Assembly (NCBI GenBank): GCA_026874595.1
Contig: CM049311.1
Location: forward strand, 47,805,676 to 47,869,675
Length of the DNA stretch: 64,000 nt
Origin: Sipunculus nudus
Lineage: Eukaryota > Annelida > Sipuncula > Golfingiida > Sipunculidae
Direction of reading: 5' to 3'
A program made the translations under genes and the position numbers. The first letter of the stretch is position 1. Each line of letters begins with the position of its first letter. This document shows, piece after piece, positions 49,137 through 60,483 of the stretch. Below the pieces are notes generated by a model. That model saw only the letters and a program-made list of their open reading frames with translations. It was not told where the DNA came from and ran no database searches.

Positions 49137-51337
49137 AAACAACAATATCAAAGATGGAAGGTGACCTACCACCTGTTCCCGGGACATTCACCGGTCGAAA
49201 CACAGAAGTGAGACAAATGTGTAAGCTGATCGGTCAAGGACACCGGTTGTTGTATCTCCATGGCCCACACGGAGTCGGCAAATCCACGTTAGCTGTAGCT
49301 ACTGGTCAGGAAGTCAAGGTCATTCTTGGGTACCCAGTTTTCTTTGTTGATGTTCGAGGTGTGCCAACAGTTCGGAACGTGATGCTGAAGTTGTACGAAC
49401 AGCTTGACCTGTATTTGGATCCCATCAACAGATCCATGTTTTATGCCTGGATGAAAACTCATAAAGACAGCGTGGTGCTCATTCTCGATAACATGGACCT
49501 CTTCAAGGGAGACCCATTTGAACTGGATTTGTTAGTAGACGAACTGATTGAGCAAATCCCAAACCTAGCCATTCTCTGCACACGTTGTGAGGGTTCATTC
49601 AGTGAGAAGGTGGAGTGCCAAGCCTTTGAACTGGGTCCATTCGTGGACGATTCCACAGATCTGTTCCAGGATTTTTCACCGGAGACCTCTATAGACGACG
49701 CCGAGGAGCTGGCTGAAGCAGTCAGCAATACGCCTCAGTCAGTTATCCTGGCAGCCAAGCTACTACACAGTGGGGCAGTCACATTTGAAGAACTTGCAAA
49801 TAAGCTGGGTGAATTGAATGAAGGTGACCCAGATGTCAACGCCATTGTAGATCGCATGCCAGCAAACGATGGCGAAGACCAGCAGAAAGTGCTTGCAACA
49901 ACGATCAAATGTGTTATGACCGCTATTTCTTCTTTGGGACAGGATGAGCAGAGGCTACTGCGGAAACTGTCAGTATTTCCAGCTTCCTTTAACAAAGTCG
50001 CTGCTAATGCCTTCCAACCTGGGCCGGATGGGGACTCGCGGTCACTAGCTCGTTTGCTTCAGCTAGGGTTGGTAGAAATGTGCAAGGACAACCAGTACTT
50101 TGTTCCATCGATAGTTAAGAAGACAACACAGGAGGTTCTCCGAGCCCGCGAAGCCGACCACGACCACGAGATGTACGTCTCTGTCATGTTAGAACAGCTA
50201 GAGGAATGCATTAGTCTGTACAGCAGCAAGAAGTGGAAAGAAGGACTGAGGAAGTACGCCAACATCCGTGATGACATAGAGAGTATTCTAGGACATATCC
50301 CACTGACCCTAGCTATGTTTGACCCAGTTCCCGGCCTGGCTTTCTTCGACAGCGCAGTGTTCTTGTACGATGTGCTCACGGTCGATGACTATAAGAGGGC
50401 CTACCTTAACCTCCTAGAGATTTCTGTGAGTATAGACGACGAAATGTTTGAAATGGCAGTGGAATGCTGTTTGGCGTACTCGTGCGTTCGTCGGGAAGCT
50501 TACCACGACGCAGAGATCCATGCGGACCGTGCTTATGACATTCTACAAAGGATAATGGAAACTGCGACGCCCAGCTATAAGAGCTTTACCCTCCTCATGA
50601 AAGGAACAGTAGATGCTCAACAACCCGGTAAGCTAAGAGATGCCATAGAAATGATCAGAATTGCTCAAGAAATCGAGAAGAGCACAGTCGGATTGCGTCG
50701 TATCCTGTCGCTGCATACCCGTGAACAATATGCTCTACTGAATAAACAAGTTGGCCGTTTGCCAATGGCGAGACATATCTACAACATCGCAGACTATATT
50801 ATAGGAGAAACAACAGGACCTCATCCGAACTTGATGTATGGGTACAAAGTCAGGATGGAAATATGGGACAGTATGATGCTGTTCAGCAGGGCAGCCGAAG
50901 TGGCAGACACTGCAGCCCAGGTTTGTCAGAAGGCATACGGCGAGCACCCGCTCACCGCAGCAGCACTGTACCAGCAAACCGAATACACTATCAAACAAGG
51001 CAACATTGTTAATTCTCTGGAAACTGCAATGACAGCACTTAAGATGAGGAAATCTCTACTTGGGGATCACCCTGAAACGGCGATCTCTCATAAAATGGTG
51101 GCCTACATACTGATGCGAGGTTCCAGATTTAAAGAGGCTGTCGAGCATGCGCAGAAAGCGCATAAAATGGCGGAATCCGTCGGGATGGATGCCAAAGTCC
51201 AAGAAGATATCGAAACTCTTGTTCGACAGGCTACATTCAGACTTGAACAGTCTAATCGTGAGTACGTCAGTATTCAGCCCACCAAACCTGTGTCCCCGGC
51301 CAGGAGTGATACCAGGAGTGTCAGCACAGATGTGTGA
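49137..51337 (+). CDS. STAND ATPase gene, coding exon 4 (residues 844-1576): NB-ARC-type ATPase plus TPR-like C-terminus
   Basis: Acceptor TGTTTATTTCAG at 49136; stop TGA at 51335-51337. Walker A GPHGVGKST is at residues 886-894, Walker B VVLILDN at about 956-962, and a sensor-like ILCTR at about 989-993. A diverged GxP motif (NTPQS, about 1041-1045) and LSVFPASF (about 1121-1128) match the ARC/winged-helix part of NB-ARC proteins. The usual MHD motif is not seen; VPSIVKK stands near its place. From about residue 1240 to 1545 the chain is helical, and the last part has TPR-like pairs (LLGDHPETA, RGSRFKEAVEHAQKA). The family acts as nucleotide-switched assembly platforms in immunity or signalling. 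The role here is inferred. No death-fold, LRR or membrane segment is visible. Confidence 0.88.
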
Positions 51338-51961
51338 GCCGCTGTCAGAATCATGTGACGTCAGGCTGATAATTGCTCGTGTAGCATTCCATTTTATCAT
51401 GCAGGTGATCTGTGTTTAGATATATGACCATTCCATAAATAGCCTGTGTAACATTCAGCATACCATGCTTAATGACTGGTTTTCTCCAAATCAAATACAA
51501 GGTGGTAATGCCAGTCCGTAATGGGCGGATTTATTTTATAATCCACAGATATATGTATCCCAGTCGATGACGTGTCATTGGGGACCTCGGAGAGGCGGTC
51601 ATTTGACTATAATTTTGACTTTCCGTTGGTTTCATAATCTTTTGTCCACCGGTTTATATTGAGTCGACTTGTATATAGCCAAACAGCTTGTATGCTTTTC
51701 TACGCTTCTTCTGTTGAAAGATAGGCTTAAGAATCGTGCATTATAATAAATTTGGGAGATTATAATATATCAAAAAGTCAGACATTTAAATCATGTTTAT
51801 TGTATATGTCGTTGGTGCTAGATAGTGAATTGGACTCAAATAGGGAGCACCTTGCACCCTTACAAAATATAACTGAGGTGTAAGCTCGCAAGTAAATGCG
51901 TGTTATTGCGGGTCACGCATACGCAGCCAGTTTGTAAGAGTGCACAGCAGTTTTGAATAAA
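51338..51961 (+). terminator. 3' UTR with candidate poly(A) signals
   Basis: AATAAA hexamers lie at 51745-51750 and 51956-51961 downstream of the stop codon, giving two plausible 3' ends. A nearer CATAAA at about 51434 is weaker. Which one is used cannot be told from sequence alone. Confidence 0.5.
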
Positions 51962-53332
51962 TTATATACATATTTATGTATAGAGCTCAAAAACACGGAG
52001 CACAGTGCGTGTTTTGTTGTACAGATACTTCAAGCCTATATTTAATTTCCATCATACTTACTTGTGATATTCATTCAAGGTTCGGGACAAATTTGCCTGT
52101 TATTTATTAATATTTGGCCGACAAGAGGATTTAAGAAGGTGCAAGTTGCCATACTTGCACTTTTACATTGAATCAATTGCGATTTTTCTTATTATAATCC
52201 ACTGGTTTATTTACCAATATTCTATTAGATTCAAATTAATGTCAAATGCAGTGGTTGGTAAATGGTAAATCAATATGAACAGTATAAATAATGTTGCTGC
52301 CTGAACAGTTTAAATTCATTCCTATATTATGAATGATCAATGGATGATAACATTACTAGGGCGATGTGAAAATAAGTATTTGCCGGTGCTTATGATATGG
52401 TTATGACGGGTTTATATATATGGATAATGAAAGCTCAATTTAAATTGTATTGTGAACTACACAGGTTATTGTCCCAGGCGCAAGTACACCATCTTTCATA
52501 AAATTTGCTATATCGCTATACAATTTATTGTAGACCCAGCTGGGTCTCTTTGTGTGTTCGGAAAAAATATTTAACCACACAGAGGCCGAACTGGGTCCTG
52601 GATAATTGAGGCTTTTATCAAGTTATAACTCAAACACCGTATGGCGGATTACTGGCCTCGAATATCTGGGGAATTAATATGATTGACACGATGTTAATTT
52701 CTTCCGTATTTTCTGTCATGTTAATTTCATGTTCGGCGCAGGTGTGTAGCTGGTAGTGACACGGTGAGAATGAAACAGACACCTGGAAGTGAACATTTAA
52801 CCTGACAGGATGACACGTGCATGCACCTGGTCAGTGACCTTGTGGTGTACCCACTGCTCCAAACATGGAACGAACGGTTCATTGTGTCAGGGGGTTTATA
52901 TATAGGGTTACGTTTCTGTCCATTGGATAGTCAGATTAACAGAAAGACCGTTTTAACTTATAGAGGAATGGAGATTTAAGGGGAATATGTATCATGACTG
53001 GATGAAATAGATTTGTTTTAAATATAGAAAAAAATATATCTTGAACCAAACGCCTATCACTTCGCCATATGTAATTATATTCTATCTAATGAAGTAAATC
53101 AATAAGGGCTCATGTTTTCTTGTTTCTTATCACTGATTTCTGAAATAATAAACAAGTCAGCACAATTGTTATTACACACACACACATATATATGTGTGTG
53201 TGTGTGCGTGTGACAATAAAAGAAAAAGCACATATTTGCTAAGTATAGGAGTTACAAGATTTATAATTATATGGTTGTCAATTTTTACTCTTTATCGCAT
53301 ACAAATATGTGGTAATAATCAGTTAAATATAA
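51962..53332. other. Non-coding sequence, no gene recognised
   Basis: Contains an imperfect palindrome (CCCAGCTGGGTCTCTTTGTG ... CACAGAGGCCGAACTGGG, about 52536-52598) and a short (CA)n/(TA)n/(TG)n patch at about 53175-53212. No exon was seen. Confidence 0.4.
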
Positions 53333-53573
53333 ACTTATTTATTTTACATGGATTGTACAAATAGTTATTATAGCTAATCGCGGCACACTCTGTGGCTCAG
53401 ATTGTGGCGTTCTGTAGACTGCAGAGGTGGAGGAAACCGGAGATCCCGGAGAAAACCACCGGCCTTGGACGGGCAACTACAACCCATTCTCATAGCCACG
53501 CCGGTGGGTTGAACCCGAGTCGCCAGCGAAGAGAGCTTAGCGTTTTACCCCTCGGCTATCCAGGTCCCTGTTT
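53333..53573 (-). mobile_element. tRNA-derived SINE, family S, copy 3 (most complete)
   Basis: On the minus strand it begins GGGACCTGGATAGCCGAGGG, a clear box-A region. Box B GGGTTCAACCC follows at 53506-53516. The central domain has TTTTCTCCGGGATCTCCGG. The tail contains AATAACTATTTGTACAATCC and AAATAAATAAG. At about 240 bases it is the best model of the family. Confidence 0.85.
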
Positions 53574-54309
53574 TGTAATATAAGGAAAGTTAATTATTCA
53601 TATTGCGTCAAAATAGAGATAAATTTTGTTTTTCTATGCTTTAATTATCATCAAAATATCGTAGATGCTATAGAGCATTCGTTAGGTTAATTTGGGAATA
53701 TGTATAAATAAACAGCTCATTTGTATAACAGATGAATGTAAGGTGTATTGTGTCATACTGATATAAGTTTGGGCTCAGTATCATGATTGTGCATAGCATA
53801 AGATATTGTAGATATAATTATCATTTGGGAAAAAGATGCATGCAAATATTTTTCCCAGCGTTGCATCTTTTAACCTCTGCCATTGCTTGACTCAAATAAA
53901 CACATTATAAATATGTTACGGTGTTTTGTTTTATTATAATGCAACCTTAGATGCAACCTTAAATTAGATAAAACCTTAAAGGATGATGTGTCACAGATAT
54001 GTGGAACCTTTCTCAAAATAGCTTCTTCTGTAATTTCTCCATGTCTGGCTCACCTGTTAAGGTAGCAGGACTGGTCAAAATCCTGAAAATTGATGTTTTT
54101 TCAATAAAAGGTATATGTAATATTGAATACTGGGCGGATCTAATGCAGCTGAGCACAATTTGGGTCGCCGGTTGCATTTTGTGAAAAAGGGTGATTTCTA
54201 TTCAGTAAACACCAAGATGTGTTGACAGGGTGTTTGTAAACTAACTCCAGCCCTGCCCCAAGCCCTCACCTGAGTCATTCAGCCAATCGCAAGGTGCAAG
54301 AGTTTAATT
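53574..54309. other. Non-coding, AT-rich sequence
   Basis: No gene, RNA or named repeat was recognised. Confidence 0.4.
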
Positions 54310-54662
54310 AATGCATGGGCCAAAAACTTAAACTTGCACCCGGAAAGTGCCGGTCTCAATGCGGAGCTCCCGGTGGCTACACGGAGACTCCCGGATGTAT
54401 ACGGTGGCTACACGGAGGTGCACGGTGCCTACAAAGAGTGATACGGATGATTTTTCATCCGTGTACTCCGGGACGAAAAATTGTGCAGGTTTATTTTTTT
54501 TCTCCGAACATGCTGGTGCGCCAAGGATCACTATGGATGCAACACGGTGTTAACACGGTGATGCCCGGAGTTTACACGGTGATGACGGAGGTAACACGGA
54601 TGATCCCGGAACGATGATCCGAGATGATCCGTGATGCTATCCGTGAATGTGTGAAAGGGGCT
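54310..54662 (+). repeat. ACACGG/TCCGTG-rich repeat-like block
   Basis: A GC-richer block with many short repeats: GGTGGCTACACGGAG (twice), AACACGGTG, TTACACGGTGATG and GATCCG/GATGATCC. ATGATTTTTCATCCGTGTAC forms a local hairpin. The overlapping open frames on both strands reflect this repetition. It may be a non-autonomous mobile element, but I found no clear ends. Confidence 0.5.
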
Positions 54663-55638
54663 AAAGGTAACGCTGTCCCTCACATAAAAGCTAATTTTTT
54701 ATAAACGAATATAAGATTAACTACGCTAAGGTAACGCTATCCCTCACATGAAATCTATTTATTTATTTCCTTAACTTAGTAGGAAGAACTGAAAAAGATC
54801 ATTTTGACTCGTGGCGATACATGCAACTAAAACTGACATACCAGTCATAGGATCCATATGCTGGGTACTGGTCATAACATTATGATTACAAACACTTGTG
54901 ATCAGCAAAGTTAAAATAAAGTTAAGACAAATCTTATAATAATTCAGCACAGCTTATACTTATTTAGTCATCTTTTTATAATCTGCAATGAATAAGCCAT
55001 GGAATTAAAGGAGTTATATTTTTTTAGCTTTCACAAGTGCGGACAAATTTATTCTTAATGTATAAAGATTTTATATTTAGAAAAACTCTGAAATGTGATT
55101 TGTTTTGGGAAATGATCCCCCAAAGTGAAGGCTGTACTCCCTTTCCGGTACAAACGTTTACTCCCGTCAACAGGGAGGTCCAGGTCTGACAAGGAAGTCT
55201 GACATTTCCACTGCTGATTGAGCGAATAAAATTGTCCATGTACGTCACACGATATGGAACTTCACTTGTGGTAGGAAAGCATATTACAAATATAGAATGC
55301 AGCCTGAAAACCTAAATGTTAAAACCTCTGACCACTTGATTAGCTATAACTTAAATGCAAAGATGCTGAACACCAGGTGGGACAGTCAACTGCAAATTTA
55401 AATGTTCTAGGGAAGGCCTACTGGAGTTAAAACGACTATTTAATTGCAGGGACGCCAGAATGACATGTTTATGAAGTTTGATCTGCAAAATGACACCAAG
55501 CTGTGAGAAAAATGAAGCGTTACTCAGACTGTAGTGTAAATAGCTTGTCCAGTGCCTGCCTCAGCCCATGTTTTGCCTTACAGAGCACCACGTGGTCAGC
55601 GACCTGGTTTCTGTGACGTCACGATCGGATGTGGCAAT
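54663..55638. other. Non-coding sequence
   Basis: The phrase GGTAACGCT(G/A)TCCCTCACAT occurs twice, at about 54666 and 54730. No gene was seen. Confidence 0.4.
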
Positions 55639-56190
55639 AGCTTACTAGACTGGTACCCCGCTCTATTATGGCACCGCTGCTCTAGGCCAATCATAGAGAC
55701 GGGCGTACAACGCCATCTTTTGTACTCCCGGCAGACTGGTTCCAACTCCAGTATGTATTATATATAATAAAAATAAGGATTTCGTTTGCTCAGAGAAGTT
55801 ACCAAAGGTTGGCTGTACATAACGTGTGACATAATGATAAGATTAATAGGTATTAATAATAAATCACTGCTACACACAATGGAATATCAAAGATTCAGTA
55901 TATCGTATTATCTATACGATCCATTATTGTATTTTTGTGCAACAACTCATTCTTCAATATTTGAAAACTAGAAATAACTATAGAAAGTTATTTTATAAGA
56001 AATCTTCACGGATAATCAACCTGGATCGCGTGAACGTCCATGGCAACCGGTATGAGCGTGCATACTGATGTTGGAACCAGTCTACAGGTTAGTCAGGAGT
56101 TGCAACTGGGAGTACTTAAGATGGCGTTGTACGCCTGTCTCTATGCTTGGCTGAGGGCCACAATGGAGCAGGGTACCAGTCTAATAGCTT
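55639..56190. repeat. Inverted repeat pair with 305 bp spacer
   Basis: The arm at 55639-55755 reversed reads CATACTGGAGTTGGAACCAG, then GGGAGTAC and AGATGGCGTTGTACGCCCGT. The arm at 56061-56190 reads CATACTGATGTTGGAACCAG, then GGGAGTAC and AGATGGCGTTGTACGCCTGT. Both end in GGGTACCAGTCTA. The second arm has an extra insert of about 13-20 bases. Either a fold-back element or two opposed copies of one repeat would explain it. The open frame at 56040-56546 runs through the second arm and is not accepted as a gene. Confidence 0.75.
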
Positions 56191-56384
56191 ACAAACAAAA
56201 TACCAGTCCCATGATCAATTTACCACAGAACTTGGAGCTGACAGTTGCGGCAGATCCTGCTGTATTCGGTTACCGACATGACGTTATATCTTTTGACGTA
56301 TTCTATATATGGAGTATTTTTCTTGGGGGTGAGGCAGAAGAAGTCGCAACAACTTTTCTTAAGGGTTTCAGACTAAGTTTTGTG

Positions 56385-56508
56385 TCCTGGACCCCCCCCC
56401 CCCCCCCCATTCCTCCGGACCTGGGGACCTTTTTTTTTATAGGTTTTGCCATTAATCCTGGCGTGGACCCCTCCTTTCTTAAATCCTGGATCTGCCCCTG
56501 TGAGGGCA
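56385..56508 (-). mobile_element. GCGGATCCAG-type element, reverse copy
   Basis: On the minus strand it starts AGGGGCAGATCCAGGATTTA and ends in a poly-G tract (the C run at about 56393-56408) near the far end. This is the design seen at 41141-41290. Confidence 0.6.
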
Positions 56509-58394
56509 TAAGAAAGTATAACTGTAGGTGCATATACACCTATTGATCACAAATGATACATCATTGAGAAGATTATTTTGCTGGATAAAAGTTTAGCATA
56601 TAAAGTTTTATAAAGTTAATTTATATAACCACTCCTTTGTCGTTTTTCCCAAGGGTTAGTGTAATATAAGAATGTATTACTTAAGCAGTATACACCCAGT
56701 GGTCATAAATGGCATGTCATACTAAAGCGTAAGGTTTAAGCTTTCATTTGAGACCAAATTTGACTGGATACATTTTGCATAATAAGTAGTTTGGGGCTAT
56801 AACCACTCTAAAGTCGGTGTCCTTGAAATGAAAAATATATATATACGTCATCCGACAAAAAAATCCATTTATTTACTGAAAGCTATCACTTTCATACTGC
56901 TATCAGGCATTTTTACTACCTAAACATCGATCTATACCTATCGAGCACACATGGTGAAAATTTGTCACCAAAATGGTACCGATGATCCAAATATTTTGGT
57001 CTGGCTGAAGTACTATATACTAATTCTTATCCATTTGAATGATTTTCCGAGCTATATGAATTACAAATGAATACTTTATATTGACGATATCACATTGATA
57101 ACTTTGTGCTGATTCTGCCGATAATGCGATAGGCCATTTACAAAATAGTATTGACATTGCCCTAAAAGGTTCAGAGTAAATCGTTTATATATCAACCCTG
57201 CTTAATAAAGTGTAGTGAAATTTAGTCATAACTCTAATTTTACTTAAAATATGAACAATAATGTTACACTTATTTCTGAAAATAATACAAAACTGGACAG
57301 ATCATGTAGATTATATTTGCGATCAAATATCACAAAATTACATGTCCTTTACAGACTTAGAAAGTTTCAACAAACACCAATTCTAAAACTTATATTAAGC
57401 CACATTGACTGCATTTCAGATTTGGATGGATGCTCGAAATCGTACATGCACAACAGAAGCGGATCCAGGGATAAAAGCACCCCCCCCCCCCTCCATTTAA
57501 CACGTAAAGAAATATTACGTGTGAGAACAAATTCCAAAATACTCTGAGAAAATTTCTCCAAAGCTTTGGACTGCCTGTATGATTTATTATAATTACCATA
57601 GCCATACGTAGGGCAAGATCCAGAGCAATATGTAAAACGGGTCTAGAGACAATACGTACGAAGGAGGACGGGCATATGGACAGCCAGATTCCAAGGGCTG
57701 TGGAACGAATCAGCTTTCGAACCAATATGAACACAAGCTACCTTTCGGACAAATGCTGTATATATATTTATATAGGTTAGGACAAAGCACTGTCAAGTAG
57801 AGTGGATAATATGGGGCATTACTACTCGTAGTGCATGCTGAATCCAAAGCCATAAGGTTTTTCGTAACAGCCTGGCAGGAAGAATATAAAAAGGTTTTTA
57901 GTTGCGTTATTTCGTGGCATTGATTTCTACAATACGGTAGTACATTTAATGAAATCAGTCGGATACCCTTTTTATATATATTTAAGAGTTGCCTCAATGA
58001 TTTATTATAAAAACTCACGATATAAATATGAGGTTAAGAAAATTTGCTATAATTATATGCCATATTACGTCACATCCCATGGTATAAGATTTCCGTTATT
58101 TGGTCACTGCGCAAGTGGGCAAGGTGTATTTGGATAATAAATATTTTCTTCTGCTACTGATAAAGCACGTGTCAGTTATTTTACCATGATCGATATAATG
58201 ACGATATTGCTGTACATTTTACAAGATAATTATTCTGATTTTATATCTATATTACATGATAATTGAGAGTGGCAACATCTCGGATATGCAAATTTTTTGG
58301 GTCTTGAACTGTCGGGAATGATGTCAAGTGAGTGCTAGGGAAGCTCATTTCCCATATTTGCACCTAAATCCTAAAATATTTCATATAGCGCCCT
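56509..58394. other. Non-coding sequence with one GCGGATCCAG fragment
   Basis: A fragment (AGAAGCGGATCCAGGGATAA followed by a C run) lies at about 57456-57500. Minus-strand frames at 57390-57734 and 57710-58018 show no motif I recognise. No gene is called. Confidence 0.4.
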
Positions 58395-58814
58395 CTATGA
58401 AAATTCGCCAGACCATTTATTTGCTGTAGTACACTGTTTCGCCACTAAGGGACAGCACCCGTCGAATTGCTGGGCACTCTTTAAAATGCGCTGATACAAA
58501 ATCAATAAAAAGCAGAGGTTTTGGTCCTTTTTAGGATTTAATAACTTAATTCTGATGTATTTCTTCTCTGAGTGTGTCTTACTTGCACAATGTCTCTCTA
58601 ATTTTAAGAAAATTCTGCCCTGAATGCAAAGATACAAAAGTGAATTGACATAAAGACAGATTAGATATCCTTTCACTATCCGTATTACAATTCCTGCTGG
58701 TGTCACTATATCGCAGTCACGCATTCCTCTAAGGCCACACCTCGGAGGTGCCCGGAGAAGCTTTTGTGGCCTTGAAGTATCTGGAACGAAGCCAAGCGTG
58801 TTCTTGGGGGACAT
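58395..58814 (-). other. Unrecognised 139-codon open frame
   Basis: The longest open frame in the right third of the window outside the gene. The peptide has no recognised motif, no clear splice context and biased runs (KKYIRIKLLNPKKDQN). Nearby GCGCCCTCTATGAAA (58388) and GCGCCATCTATCAGAAA (58872) are similar phrases, which hints at repeat origin. It may be a chance frame. Confidence 0.15.
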
Positions 58815-59366
58815 TGCCTAGATTTTCCCATGAATCATGAGGAATTCTACACAATTTCGCTGGTTTATGGCAGCGCCATCTATCAGAAACTATGTGTATC
58901 CAAGATGCAAACTCGGCAGACTGTCAAAACCGGTCCCTGGTGTGAACCTGTTGACCTATCCCAGCAAACAAAAGGGTAATATGTTAGTGCTCACGAAAAA
59001 AAGACAAATAAGCTTGAACGAATCCAGCCTAGTCAGCGTTTATAACATACATTTACACAATCGCGCGGATTTCGTCTTTCACACGTCATCCATTGTGAAA
59101 GCGATATTTGTTCGTGCTTTGGGGATAATTGCTTTAAAATTGTTTTTCAAATGTTGTAATATAATATTGACAACGCTTTAAACATTAAAATAATGATTTT
59201 TAATACAGCATGATATTTTGCACGGGACCAATACAAAAGACAAACATTCTAAATAATCACCTATTTACATTTTGCTCTACAAACCAGCGTTTCTATGAAC
59301 ATTTGCTTTACTGTTCGGTACAATATACAGTGCGAGATTGATTGCTCCATACGGAAACATGAACTC

Positions 59367-59560
59367 TTATGTTTATTTATTTTACGTGGCTTGTACGAAT
59401 AGTTGTTACAGCTAACCGAGACACTCTCCGTGGCCAAGATGGTGGTGATCAGCAGTGTTTAGTGGTGGAGGAAACAGGAGAAAACTACCGACCTTAGACG
59501 AAAAAACTACGCTACACCCCACTCGCATAGCCACGCCGCATTCGGAACACCTTAGCCGAA
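59367..59560 (-). mobile_element. tRNA-derived SINE, family S, copy 4 (head degraded)
   Basis: The plus strand reads TTTATTTATTTTACGTGGC, TTGTACGAATAGTTGTTACA and GCCACGCCG. This aligns with the minus-strand copy at 53333-53573. The box-B region is no longer recognisable. Confidence 0.75.
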
Positions 59561-60483
59561 TCCGTTGACTTTAACCTCGGATGTATTATATGGCCCTCTG
59601 ATACACCATCAATTATGGTGTAGTTCGCCAGAAATCCACCAGGTTGCCATTTCAAATGACTGTCTGAGAAAAGATCACAGTTTCCATTAAGATTTCATCG
59701 AGGTTTAATAATAATGTTTATTATATGTTGCTAACCATCAAATATGACCAGGTTCCGACAGTTATTTAACTAGAAAGTTAAGTTCATCACAAATGCCTCC
59801 TACTTCGCCCACAAGGTTGTACTTCCGGTGTGAACTGTATCCTAGTATGGTCCAAATCAGTATACCGGGTATTTTCCTCTCTATTTCTTTGATCAGTGTT
59901 GTCTTATAGCTTTGAAGGTATAATGTGTGAGGAATGGCAGTACCTGTACACAAACCACATTGTTTTGATCATACAGAGCGCACAACAGGTGTGCAGTTGA
60001 ACTTGCCTTGACCTTGCCTTAGCGGAATACTTTCCATGGGCGCTCCCCCCCCCCCCCCCACTTACATCCGAGGCCAGAAGCCAACGGATTTGGCCGAGGG
60101 AACCACGCCGATATGTGGCAATAGTAGTGATTTCTATCGAAAGCATTCAGAAAATTTAAGTATTTGAGGTTTATTATAAATATATCCAATGTTTATTTTT
60201 CATGCATACTTGTAAGATTTGTAAGAACATCCTGGCGTCTGTGACATTATTCCTTTGACGTTCACTATATCCCATTTTAACTGAATGTTGAGTTTGATTG
60301 AAGATAGGTTGATTTGTTTCGGATTTGACTGTTGCTCACCTTCAAGGCATATCATCACACTGCGCGGACTCGGACTCACACGGTTCTGCTGTTAACGTTT
60401 ATGGGTTCCACAATATGACCCCTACAATCTGATACCGCAGCTTCTATATATGTGAGAAATTGCAGTGAAGTGATTAATGTCCG
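59561..60483. other. Non-coding sequence
   Basis: Contains a C homopolymer at about 60045-60059. No gene was seen. Confidence 0.4.

Noticed and set aside
54315-54617. Overlapping 67-100-codon frames on both strands
   Set aside because: The block consists of short ACACGG-type repeats, which create open frames in several registers.
56040-56546. 168-codon plus-strand open frame
   Set aside because: It runs through one inverted-repeat arm and then a reverse GCGGATCCAG element including a poly-Pro run from a C homopolymer.
57390-58018. Minus-strand frames of 102 and 114 codons
   Set aside because: No motif, no splice signals, and one frame overlaps a repeat fragment with a poly-C run.
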